Of a DNA stretch of 7,658 bases, positions 1-6,119 are shown piece by piece (position 1 is the stretch's first letter; each line of letters begins with the position of its first letter). Source of the DNA: Anaerolineales bacterium (GTDB lineage: Bacteria > Chloroflexota > Anaerolineae > Anaerolineales > DRMV01); contig JALXBY010000072.1 in the NCBI GenBank assembly GCA_026991215.1, positions 1 through 7,658 of the forward strand. Direction: 5' to 3'. A program made the translations under genes and the position numbers. Under the pieces are notes generated by a model that saw nothing but the letters and a program-made list of their open reading frames with translations, did no database searches and was not told the origin of the DNA.

Positions 1-1
1 G

Positions 2-748
2 GTCCAGTTCGGGGGGGCGGAGCAGGTCGGCCAGGCGGCCCGGCCCCAGGCCATAGGGGAAGCCGCGCACATGCACCACCGGCGTGCCTTCGTCGGCCTG
101 CCCCATGACCAGGGACGCGGCCGCGGCCAGTTCGTCGGCCGCGCCCACCTGGGTGACCTGGAGGGGGCGGCCTTCCATGTCGGGTTTCCCCCGTAGATCG
201 ACCAGGGCCGGCAGGCCGCTGACGCCAATGGCCACCCCCACAGTGCCCAGACGCCAGGCCCGGCCATGGGAATCGATGATGAGCACCCCTAAGGGCACCC
301 CGGCCAGTGCTTCCAGGGCTTCCCGCAGCCGCGCGGCCGAGGCATCGGGGTCTTTGGGCAAAAGCAGCACCCACGCGTCATCGCCCCGCACGTTGGAGTG
401 GTCGATGCCCGCGTTGGCGCACACGAACCCCAACCGGTGCTCCACGATGAGCACCCCCCGGGTCGCGCGCAGCACCCGTCGGCTCTCCTGCAGAATCAGC
501 TCCACCAGGCGGGGGTCCTTACCCGTCAGTCGGGCCAGGGCCCGGGCCTGTAGCGACGGCCGGACCTGGGGCAGGTGGACGAAGCGGCCTTCGGCCTTGG
601 AGACCACCTTCTGGGCCACCACGAAGACATCGCCAGGGGCCAGCCGCAGGCCGGCCTGTTGAACGGCTTCCCAAATCATCCGGGCCAGGTCGTCGCCGGG
701 CTGGATTCGGGGCAGACCGGGCAGGGGCGTCAGGGTCATGGAACGCAT
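2..748 (-). CDS. cofE: Coenzyme F420-0:L-glutamate ligase, C-terminus cut by window edge
   Basis: The product adds L-glutamate to F420-0 using GTP, building the gamma-linked glutamate tail of the deazaflavin cofactor F420 in the cytoplasm. Visible family motifs are QKVVSKAEGR (residues 46-55), CANAGIDHSN (110-119), GVLIIDSHGR (154-163), GTVGVAIGVSG (168-178) and, near the end, the stretch around VVHVRGFPYG. Asp116 and Asp159 sit where the archaeal enzyme has its metal-binding aspartates. Position 160 is Ser, where archaeal CofE has Thr. About 249 residues are visible; the family is about 245-255, so only a few residues are missing. The ATG at 748-746 is preferred because GAGG lies 6 bases upstream; a second in-frame ATG at 739 has poorer spacing. 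No fused FbiB-type nitroreductase domain can be assessed beyond the edge. The gene follows the solute-binding protein gene on the same strand but is separated from it by a terminator. Confidence 0.93.
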   Translation of the reverse strand, partial: MRSMTLTPLPGLPRIQPGDDLARMIWEAVQQAGLRLAPGDVFVVAQKVVSKAEGRFVHLPQVRPSLQARALARLTGKDPRLVELILQESRRVLRATRGVLIVEHRLGFVCANAGIDHSNVRGDDAWVLLLPKDPDASAARLREALEALAGVPLGVLIIDSHGRAWRLGTVGVAIGVSGLPALVDLRGKPDMEGRPLQVTQVGAADELAAAASLVMGQADEGTPVVHVRGFPYGLGPGRLADLLRPPELD

Positions 749-788
749 CGCTTTCCTCACAGGAGCCGTTGGGTTTCAAAAGACCAAG

Positions 789-821
789 AAAGGGGACCGG
801 TGTGACCCACCGGTCCCCTTT
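789..821 (-). terminator. Rho-independent terminator of the solute-binding protein gene
   Basis: A perfect 14-bp stem pairs 789-802 with 808-821 around a 5-base loop at 803-807. Read on the minus strand it begins 23 bases after the lipoprotein stop codon. It is followed by a T-rich but interrupted tract (TTTCTTGGTCTTTT). It ends only 40 bases before the cofE start codon, so cofE needs read-through or a promoter overlapping this hairpin. I see no convincing promoter in 749-788. Confidence 0.85.
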
Positions 822-844
822 ACGTTGAGCAGGCAGCCATGGGG

Positions 845-2314
845 TTACTGGCTGTGCTGCTCCGCGTAGAGTTCTTCTGCGGTCTGCTGCAGTTCTTTGA
901 GCAGGTCGGGGATTTGGTCCGCGGAGAAGTCGGCCTGGAAGATCTGGGAGACGTATTCACCCACGGCCTGCCGCACCGCGCTCCAGGAGGCATCCCGCGG
1001 TTCGAACTTCTTGAGGGTGTCCTCGCTCTTGAACGCGGTGAAGGCCGCGGCCCACTGCGGGTTCTCGTTCATGTAATCCTGGATTTGTTCCTCGGTGCTC
1101 TTGCGGGTGGGGAAGTAGCCGCTGACCCGAATCCACTTGGCCTGGTTTTCGGGCGTGACGAACCACTTGATGAACAGCCAGGAGGCCAGTTGCTGCTCCG
1201 GCGTACCCTTGACCACCGCGAAGGAGGGACCGTAGACGTTGAGCACGGGCTTGTCGATGGCGGAGGGGAAGGGGATCAGGGTCCAGTCGTCATCGGTGCC
1301 CGCGTCCTTGAACGCGGCGATCTGATAGGGGATGCCAGCGACGCTGCTGCTGGTGAACAGGGCCTGGCGGGTGGCGAACTCAGGGTTGGGGTAGCGGCTT
1401 TCGGTCTGCCAGGCGCAGCCGTCGTCATAGAGTTTCTTGAGGAAGCGCAGGGCCTGTTCGGCTTCGGGCGTGTCGAAGGTGTACTTGCCTTCCTGGTCCA
1501 CGATGTCCCCGCCAAAGGCCCAAATCCAACCCACGACCACCGAGGCGTTGCTGCTCACCACCCAGCCGCCGGTGCCGTCGTTGTTGGGGTCGTCGTCGTT
1601 CAGGTTGGCCTGGTAGGCCGCGCAGGCCTGGGCGTAGAAGTCATCGGGTGTGGCCGGCGGGTTGTCGAAGCCCAGTTCCTTGGCCCAGCTCACGTTGTAG
1701 AACATGTACTGGGCCGAACGCATGACCGGGATGCCGTAGCGCTTCCCACCGATGACATCCTGGTCCCAGAAGACCTCGAAGAAGTCCTGCTGTTCCTCCT
1801 GGCTCAGGCCGTAGACGGGGTCGTTGACATACGGGGTGAGGTCAACCATGACCTCGCCGGCCATGTCCCAGGCTTGCATCTGGTTCTGATACCCGACCAC
1901 GATGTTGGGCAGTTCACCCGCGTTGATGGCCGCGTTCATCTTGTTGAACATCTGGCCGTAGCCGCCCTGGTTCACGGCTTCCACCTGGATGCCCCACTCG
2001 TTGGTCTGGTTGAACTCGTCCACCAGGCGCTGCAACTCATCGCCCACCTTGCGGGACCACACGTGCCAGAAGACTACCTTGACACCTTTGAGGTCTTCGG
2101 GCTTGATGCCCAGGGGGCTTTCGGGCTGGGATTCGGTCGGTTGCGCCGCTTCGGTCGGCGCTTCGGTCGGTTCGGCGGCTTTCGTGGGTTGTGCGGCTTC
2201 GGCCTGGGCCGCCTCCTGGGTCGGGGTTGAGGTTGCCTGCTGGCATGCAGCCAGGCCCAGGACCAACATGCTCACGGCGAGCATCCACCACAACCAACGG
2301 CTCTTACGCCACAT
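845..2314 (-). CDS. ABC transporter substrate-binding lipoprotein, family 1 (sugar type)
   Basis: This is an extracellular solute-binding protein of the UgpB/MalE-like family 1 fold. It would capture a sugar or related solute outside the cell and pass it to an ABC permease. The 489-residue product starts with a basic and hydrophobic signal peptide ending in the lipobox LAAC, with lipidation expected at Cys24. A low-complexity Pro/Thr/Glu/Ala linker follows (about 25-66), then the binding domain from about residue 76. Recognisable parts are VVFWHVWSRKVGDELQRLVD (80-99), the KRYGIPVMRSAQYMFYN region (191-207), and the late IKWFVTPENQAKW segment (382-394). Residues 242-247 (DPNNDG) resemble a calcium-binding DxDxDG loop. 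Cys231 and Cys300 are the only cysteines after Cys24. The ATG at 2314 is chosen because AAGGAGG lies 8 bases upstream; an in-frame GTG at 2323 overlaps that ribosome binding site. Substrate is unknown, and no permease or ATPase gene is visible next to it. Confidence 0.92.
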   Translation of the reverse strand: MWRKSRWLWWMLAVSMLVLGLAACQQATSTPTQEAAQAEAAQPTKAAEPTEAPTEAAQPTESQPESPLGIKPEDLKGVKVVFWHVWSRKVGDELQRLVDEFNQTNEWGIQVEAVNQGGYGQMFNKMNAAINAGELPNIVVGYQNQMQAWDMAGEVMVDLTPYVNDPVYGLSQEEQQDFFEVFWDQDVIGGKRYGIPVMRSAQYMFYNVSWAKELGFDNPPATPDDFYAQACAAYQANLNDDDPNNDGTGGWVVSSNASVVVGWIWAFGGDIVDQEGKYTFDTPEAEQALRFLKKLYDDGCAWQTESRYPNPEFATRQALFTSSSVAGIPYQIAAFKDAGTDDDWTLIPFPSAIDKPVLNVYGPSFAVVKGTPEQQLASWLFIKWFVTPENQAKWIRVSGYFPTRKSTEEQIQDYMNENPQWAAAFTAFKSEDTLKKFEPRDASWSAVRQAVGEYVSQIFQADFSADQIPDLLKELQQTAEELYAEQHSQ

Positions 2315-2319
2315 CGAAA

Positions 2320-2329
2320 CCACCTCCTT
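2320..2329 (-). promoter_or_regulatory. Strong ribosome binding site of the solute-binding protein gene
   Basis: Read on the minus strand this is AAGGAGGTGG, a near-complete complement of the 16S rRNA 3' end. It stands 8 bases (from AGGAGG) before the ATG at 2314. It decides the start: the upstream in-frame GTG at 2323 falls inside it. Confidence 0.85.
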
Positions 2330-2362
2330 AGGCGGGAATGAAATCGGGCATCAGGCCCTCTA

Positions 2363-2391
2363 AGTATACCCAAAAGGGGTGCGGTCGGCAG
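2363..2391 (-). promoter_or_regulatory. Candidate sigma-70 promoter for the solute-binding protein gene
   Basis: On the minus strand a good -10 hexamer TATACT occupies 2368-2363. Seventeen bases upstream, at 2391-2386, is CTGCCG, a weak match to TTGACA (3 of 6) that lies inside the first two units of the heptamer array. Transcription would begin near 2356, giving a leader of about 40 bases before the ATG. The weak -35 suggests that an activator may be needed. This is inference from motif and position. Confidence 0.45.
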
Positions 2392-2487
2392 TCGGCGGTC
2401 GGCTGTCCGCGGTCCGCAGTTCGCAGGTCGCTGTCTGCTGTCCGCTGTCTGCTGACTGCTGACCGCTGACTGCTGACTGCAGACCGC
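2383..2487. repeat. Array of 15 degenerate heptamers, consensus NGWCNGC
   Basis: Fifteen contiguous 7-bp units fill exactly 105 bp with no insertion or deletion. In order: ggtcggc, agtcggc, ggtcggc, tgtccgc, ggtccgc, agttcgc, aggtcgc, tgtctgc, tgtccgc, tgtctgc, tgactgc, tgaccgc, tgactgc, tgactgc, agaccgc. Position 2 (G) and positions 6-7 (GC) never change. Position 4 is C in 13 units, and position 3 is T or A in all but one. Variation is concentrated at positions 1, 3 and 5. The consensus GCNGWCNGC is its own reverse complement, so both strands carry the same pattern. The units drift from GC-rich on the left to TGACTGC-like on the right. The array fills most of the non-coding gap between the divergent lipoprotein and regulator genes. 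It resembles short heptanucleotide tandem repeats described in cyanobacteria in style only. Confidence 0.9.
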
Positions 2488-2503
2488 TTGCACCAAATGC
2501 CTC

Positions 2504-2531
2504 TTGCCTTCCCCAGGTACGGATTTATGCT
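2504..2531 (+). promoter_or_regulatory. Candidate promoter for the SARP/STAND regulator
   Basis: TTGCCT at 2504-2509 and TATGCT at 2526-2531 are separated by 16 bases, each matching the sigma-70 consensus at 4 of 6 positions. The AT-rich run around 2524-2538 stands out in this GC-rich sequence. A leader of roughly 115 bases would result. The inverted repeat at 2541-2561 lies just downstream of the expected start and could be an operator. A second -10-like TATCCT at 2567-2572 cannot be excluded. Confidence 0.35.
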
Positions 2532-2540
2532 AATAATGAA

Positions 2541-2561
2541 CCCCAGAGCAACCCGCTGGGG
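2541..2561. promoter_or_regulatory. Inverted repeat near the regulator's transcription start, possible operator
   Basis: CCCCAG at 2541-2546 and CTGGGG at 2556-2561 form a perfect 6-bp inverted repeat with a 9-base centre. It lies about 10 bases after the candidate -10 of the regulator gene, a typical place for an operator or a leader hairpin. The evidence is symmetry and position only. Confidence 0.3.
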
Positions 2562-2653
2562 CGCTGTATCCTTAAATTCCCCAAGCGTGGCTTCCCCCTA
2601 CGAGGTCTCCAACGTGTGGGTGGCACAAACACCCGCTGAACCGAGGGCCGGGT

Positions 2654-5600
2654 ATGCAGGACGGACACGAGACATTCCGCATTCGCTTGTTTGGGTATCC
2701 CGTGGTGCAGCACGCATCCGGCGAGGATGTGCCGTTGGAATCGGCCAAAGTGCGGGGACTGCTGGCGTACCTGGCCGTCCATGCCGAACACACCCAATCC
2801 CGCGACTACATGGCCTTCCTCCTTTGGCCCGACGTGCCCAACGACATTGCCCGCAAGAACCTGCGCCAGGCCCTGTACAGCCTGCGCAAGGCCCTTTCCC
2901 CCCTCAACGAATGCCTGGACATCCAGCGGCACGCCCTGTGCCTGCACCTGCACCCGCGAATTCACATCGACGCGTGGGAGTTCTTGCAACTGGCCGAACA
3001 GGTCGAACAGCACGAGCACCGCGACCGGGGCGCGTGCCCGTACTGCGCGGTCCGCTACGAGCGGATGCTCCACCTCTACCAGGGCGAGTTCCTCCAGGGG
3101 TTCGCGATTCGGGATAGCGTCTCCTTCGAGGAATGGCTCACCGAACAGCGCGAGTTCTTCCGCATGCAGGCGTTGAAGGCCGTCCGTTACGTTACCCATT
3201 TTGCTTACTTGCGGGGGGACTTCGAACGGGTGGAGCATCTGGCCCGCCGCTGGTTGCGCCTGGACCCCTGGAGCGATGCGGCCTACGGTTACCTCATCCG
3301 CGCCCTGGCCCTGCAGGGCCGCAAGAGCGCGGCATGGCAGGCCTACCATCGCTTCACCCGCATGATGCGGGAGGAACTGGGCCTGGAACCGCCCCCCGAA
3401 GCCGAGCACCTGATGTACGACATCCAGAGCAACCTCCTGACGCCGCCGGCCTCGGCCCGCTGGCGGGAGCATCTCCCCCGGCCCTTCCCGGAACTCATCG
3501 GCCGGGAACAGGAGATGGACACGCTCCTGGACCTGCTGGCGCACCCCCACACCCGCGTGGTCACCCTGGTGGGGCCGGGGGGCATCGGCAAGACCCGGCT
3601 GGCCCTGGAAGCGGCCCACGCCGCGCTGACCCTGTTCCCCGATGGCGTCTATTGGATTGCCCTTTCCCGCGCCCGAACCCGCCGGGACGTGGCCCATGCC
3701 CTACGGGAGGCTTTGAGCATCCCCCTGGAGGAACCCGGCCTGACCTCCCGCCTGGCCCAATGGCTGGAGGAAAAGCACGCGCTGTTGGTCCTGGACGACG
3801 TCGATGGCGCGCATGACGTCATCGGCACCCTGGTCAAGGACGTGGTGAGCCGCACCCGGCACGCGGTCTTCCTGATTACCGCGCGGCGTCCCCTGCGGCT
3901 GCGGAAAGAACGACGGTTCCCCCTGCATGGCCTGGCCTACCCCCAAACCCCGGAGGACGCGGCCACCGTGGAGGCTGCCTGGCGCTTCCCGGCCGTTCGC
4001 CTCTTCGTCCTCTGGGCCCGGCGCATCCGGCCGGAGTTCCGCATCACGGAAGCCAACCTACCCCATGTACTCCGCATCACCCAACTGGCCCAGGGGCACC
4101 CCCTGGCCCTGGAACTGGCCGCGGGCCAGATGGCCCATGCTTCCTGCCAGGAAATCGAAGACCTGCTGACCCGCGCCGCGCTGGACATCGAAACCCCCTA
4201 CCGGGACCAGACCCCGCATCATCGTTCCCTGCGGGTTTTGCTGGAAGAAATCTGGTCCCGGCTCCCCGAACCGCTGCAACAGGCCCTGCTCCTCCTGGCC
4301 GGGTTCGACGCCGCGTTCGATACCGAAATGGCGCGAGCCGTAGCCCAGGTCGAGGAAGCCACCCTGCACCGCCTGGCCGATTTCAGCCTGCTGCAACCCC
4401 AACGCCGGCGGGAAAACGGCCACGTGTGGTGGGACTTCCACCCCTTTACCCGGACCTTCCTGCAGGAAAAACGCCAACAGCGCCCGGAATTGAAGCAGAC
4501 GTTCCAGGCCAAGGCCCGCCCTTGGCTGAAGCAACAACTGCAGGACATCCTCGACCTGCCGGCCCAGGAATACGTCCAGGCCATGCGCCGGCTCGGCGCC
4601 CTGCAGCGGGAGATGGACGCGTTCCTGGAACACCTCCAGTCCCTGGAGAACGGCGCGCCCTTCCTGCCCGCGGGCATCGCCCGCTGGTTCCGCCATCAGG
4701 GTCGGCTGGAGCAGGGGCTGCGCTTCTTCACGCGGGTGGCCGAAGAACTGCAAACCCTGGACCCCTCAGCCCAGCGGGATTTCCTCCTGGGCCAGGTACT
4801 GCGGCATCAGGGCCTGTTTGCCTACTACCTGGGGGAAGTGGACAAAGCCGCGGCCGCATTCGAGAAGGCCTACCGCTACCTGCACACGGTAACCGCGGAC
4901 GACCACCCGGCCTTGCTGGAACTGGGCCGGGTGTTGCAAGGCCTCTCCGCGGTGGCCGAACACCGGGGCCGCATGGCCCAGGCCCAGGAACTGGAGGAAC
5001 AGGCCCTGAAGGCCTTCGAACGCTACCTGGCCCGCAAGCCCGACCCGCCCGTGCAGGCCATCGTGGACCTGGGCAACGCCTACAACAACCTGGGCGGCAT
5101 CGCCTACAAACAGGGGGATATGGACACGGCCATCGCCTACTACCGCCAGGCCGAACGCTTCTACCGGCGGGCCGGGAACCAGGTGTTCCTGGCCAACACC
5201 CTGGGGAACCTGGCCATGGCCTATCTCGCCCAAAAGCGGCTGGATCAGGCTCGGGAGGCCTGTGAAGCCTCGTTCCAGGCCGCGCAAGAGGTGCACGCCC
5301 AGTACCCCTTGATGTACGCGCTCATCAACATGGCCACCATTGCCATGGCGGAAGAGGATTACGTCACGGCCCACCTGCGGCTGCGCCGGGCCATTCGGCT
5401 GGCCCGGCAGGCCGGCGCGACCGAGATGCTGGTCCAGGCCTGGGGCACCCTGGGCACGGTACTGGCCGCGCTGCAGCGGCCCGAAGAGGCCGAAGCCATC
5501 TTCCAGAAGAGCATCGATACCGCCCAGGAACACGAGATTCGCTATCTGGAAGTTACCAATCGGTTGCTGTACACGCAGTACCTTCTGGAACGGGGGGAAG

Positions 5601-5893
5601 CCGCCCAGGTCCGGGGACAGCTTCGTCAGGCCCTGGAGCAGGCCCTGGCCGCCAACTACACCGACCTTCGGGATTGGGGCCTCATCCTGCTGGCCGACTA
5701 CTTCCAGAAACGGGGCCAGCATCTGCACGCACTGGCCCTGGTCACCTGGCTTCAAAACCAGACGCTGACCCAGGAGAACCGCAGCCGGCTGAAGGCCCTG
5801 CGCTTGGGCAAACCCAACAAAACCATGCGCCAGCAGGCCGAACGGCTGGCCCGGGAAGCCACGCCGGAATCCTGGCTGGCTCTGTTGCGGTGA
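2654..5893 (+). CDS. SARP/BTAD-STAND-TPR transcriptional regulator (AfsR-like architecture)
   Basis: A 1079-residue signal-transducing NTPase regulator expected to bind DNA as a nucleotide-dependent oligomer. Domains in order: an OmpR-like winged helix (about 8-100, with LLAYLAVH, LLWPD and ARKNLRQALYSLRKAL); a bacterial transcriptional activator domain, BTAD (about 104-262); an NB-ARC/STAND NTPase (about 278-500) with Walker A GPGGIGKT (307-314), Walker B LLVLDD (377-382), a sensor-like ITARR (408-412) and GHPLAL (481-486); a winged helix-like segment ending in FHPFTRTFL (595-603); then TPR-type helical repeats from about 712 to 1035, clearest at 804-838, 844-878 and 926-958. Nucleotide-binding residues look intact, so it should be active. 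The BTAD carries an unusual HEH...CPYC cluster (120-131). The start ATG has GAGGG 6 bases upstream. It is transcribed away from the sugar-binding lipoprotein gene, a plausible target. In this architecture the TPR region usually receives the signal; the ligand is unknown. Confidence 0.92.
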   Translation: MQDGHETFRIRLFGYPVVQHASGEDVPLESAKVRGLLAYLAVHAEHTQSRDYMAFLLWPDVPNDIARKNLRQALYSLRKALSPLNECLDIQRHALCLHLHPRIHIDAWEFLQLAEQVEQHEHRDRGACPYCAVRYERMLHLYQGEFLQGFAIRDSVSFEEWLTEQREFFRMQALKAVRYVTHFAYLRGDFERVEHLARRWLRLDPWSDAAYGYLIRALALQGRKSAAWQAYHRFTRMMREELGLEPPPEAEHLMYDIQSNLLTPPASARWREHLPRPFPELIGREQEMDTLLDLLAHPHTRVVTLVGPGGIGKTRLALEAAHAALTLFPDGVYWIALSRARTRRDVAHALREALSIPLEEPGLTSRLAQWLEEKHALLVLDDVDGAHDVIGTLVKDVVSRTRHAVFLITARRPLRLRKERRFPLHGLAYPQTPEDAATVEAAWRFPAVRLFVLWARRIRPEFRITEANLPHVLRITQLAQGHPLALELAAGQMAHASCQEIEDLLTRAALDIETPYRDQTPHHRSLRVLLEEIWSRLPEPLQQALLLLAGFDAAFDTEMARAVAQVEEATLHRLADFSLLQPQRRRENGHVWWDFHPFTRTFLQEKRQQRPELKQTFQAKARPWLKQQLQDILDLPAQEYVQAMRRLGALQREMDAFLEHLQSLENGAPFLPAGIARWFRHQGRLEQGLRFFTRVAEELQTLDPSAQRDFLLGQVLRHQGLFAYYLGEVDKAAAAFEKAYRYLHTVTADDHPALLELGRVLQGLSAVAEHRGRMAQAQELEEQALKAFERYLARKPDPPVQAIVDLGNAYNNLGGIAYKQGDMDTAIAYYRQAERFYRRAGNQVFLANTLGNLAMAYLAQKRLDQAREACEASFQAAQEVHAQYPLMYALINMATIAMAEEDYVTAHLRLRRAIRLARQAGATEMLVQAWGTLGTVLAALQRPEEAEAIFQKSIDTAQEHEIRYLEVTNRLLYTQYLLERGEAAQVRGQLRQALEQALAANYTDLRDWGLILLADYFQKRGQHLHALALVTWLQNQTLTQENRSRLKALRLGKPNKTMRQQAERLAREATPESWLALLR

Positions 5894-5896
5894 TGC

Positions 5897-5915
5897 TTCG
5901 GGCCAGCGGCCCGGA
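5897..5915 (+). terminator. Short GC hairpin just after the regulator stop, weak terminator candidate
   Basis: CGGGCC (5899-5904) pairs with GGCCCG (5908-5913) around a 3-base loop, extended by a T-G wobble and a T-A pair to 8 bp. It begins 4 bases after the TGA stop. No T-tract follows, so intrinsic termination is uncertain; it may only protect the mRNA 3' end. Confidence 0.35.
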
Positions 5916-5943
5916 CCATCCCATTGCTGTACCGGGGGAAACG

Positions 5944-5972
5944 CTGACGCTTCCCTGACGGGCTGTCATATC
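5944..5972 (+). promoter_or_regulatory. Weak promoter candidate for the PrsW-like gene
   Basis: CTGACG at 5944-5949 and CATATC at 5967-5972 have 17-base spacing and are the best -35/-10 pair seen in the gap. Matches are only partial. A start near 5980 would give a leader of about 140 bases containing the hairpin at 6056-6083. Co-transcription from the regulator gene is also possible. Confidence 0.22.
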
Positions 5973-6055
5973 CTGCCCATGCGGGTTTCGCCCTTGGTGT
6001 TGGGCAGCACCAGGGTAGGGGGGCCTTTGGCATCACCCAATCGCCCCTGCAGAGT

Positions 6056-6083
6056 GCAGAGAAGGACGCCATGCCTTCTCTGC
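6056..6083 (+). promoter_or_regulatory. Leader hairpin with alternative pairing to the ribosome binding site
   Basis: GCAGAGAAGG (6056-6065) and CCTTCTCTGC (6074-6083) form a perfect 10-bp stem with an 8-base loop, 36 bases before the start codon of the PrsW-like gene. No T-tract follows, so it is unlikely to be a simple terminator. The 3' arm (6074-6081) can instead pair over 8 bp, with one G-U, with AGGGAAGG at 6106-6113, which contains the gene's ribosome binding site. A small hairpin CTGCA/TGCAG (6047-6059) overlaps the 5' arm and would compete with it. Confidence 0.5.
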
Positions 6084-6104
6084 CCGCCCAATCAAAGTTC
6101 CTCC

Positions 6105-6113
6105 AAGGGAAGG
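6105..6113 (+). promoter_or_regulatory. Ribosome binding site of the PrsW-like gene
   Basis: AAGGGAAGG ends 6 bases before the ATG at 6120. It decides the start, since the longer in-frame reading from 5979 has no such site and would add 47 residues lacking membrane or domain character. It is partly complementary to the 3' arm of the hairpin at 6056-6083. Confidence 0.7.
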
Positions 6114-6119
6114 CTGGCC

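Larger units (their letters stand above)
2324..2653. other. Divergent intergenic control region
   Basis: About 340 bases separate the two divergent start codons. From left to right the gap holds the lipoprotein leader and -10, the 15-unit heptamer array, a candidate plus-strand promoter, a small inverted repeat CCCCAG (2541-2546) / CTGGGG (2556-2561), and the regulator's leader with a weaker inverted repeat GGGTG (2618-2622) / CACCC (2630-2634). I see no small gene or RNA gene here. Open frames crossing it lack ribosome binding sites and coding character. Confidence 0.7.

Noticed and set aside
2132..2170. TTCGGTCGG repeated three times within the lipoprotein gene
   Set aside because: It encodes the Pro-Thr-Glu units of the low-complexity linker after the lipobox; codon reuse explains it.
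839..2230. 463-codon open frame on the plus strand opposite the solute-binding protein gene
   Set aside because: It is a GC-driven shadow of a gene with clear signal peptide, lipobox and family motifs; its translation has no recognisable domain and it has no ribosome binding site.
2321..2323. GTG start for the solute-binding protein
   Set aside because: It lies inside the AAGGAGG ribosome binding site that serves the ATG at 2314.
2383..2487. Heptamer array as a classical SARP operator or as a CRISPR array
   Set aside because: Known SARP sites are heptamers spaced at about 11 bp, one helical turn, whereas these are contiguous at 7 bp. There are no spacers between the units, so it is not CRISPR.
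2525..3697. 390-codon minus-strand open frame opposite the regulator's N-terminal half
   Set aside because: The plus strand encodes winged helix, BTAD and Walker A motifs over the same bases; the minus product is low-complexity Gly/Val/Gln-rich, as expected from complementary codon bias. The same holds for 4058-4753 and 4766-5755.
5979..6119. Upstream 47-codon extension of the PrsW-like protein
   Set aside because: No ribosome binding site at 5979, no membrane character, and the stretch contains the structured leader hairpin; the ATG at 6120 has AAGGGAAGG at good spacing.
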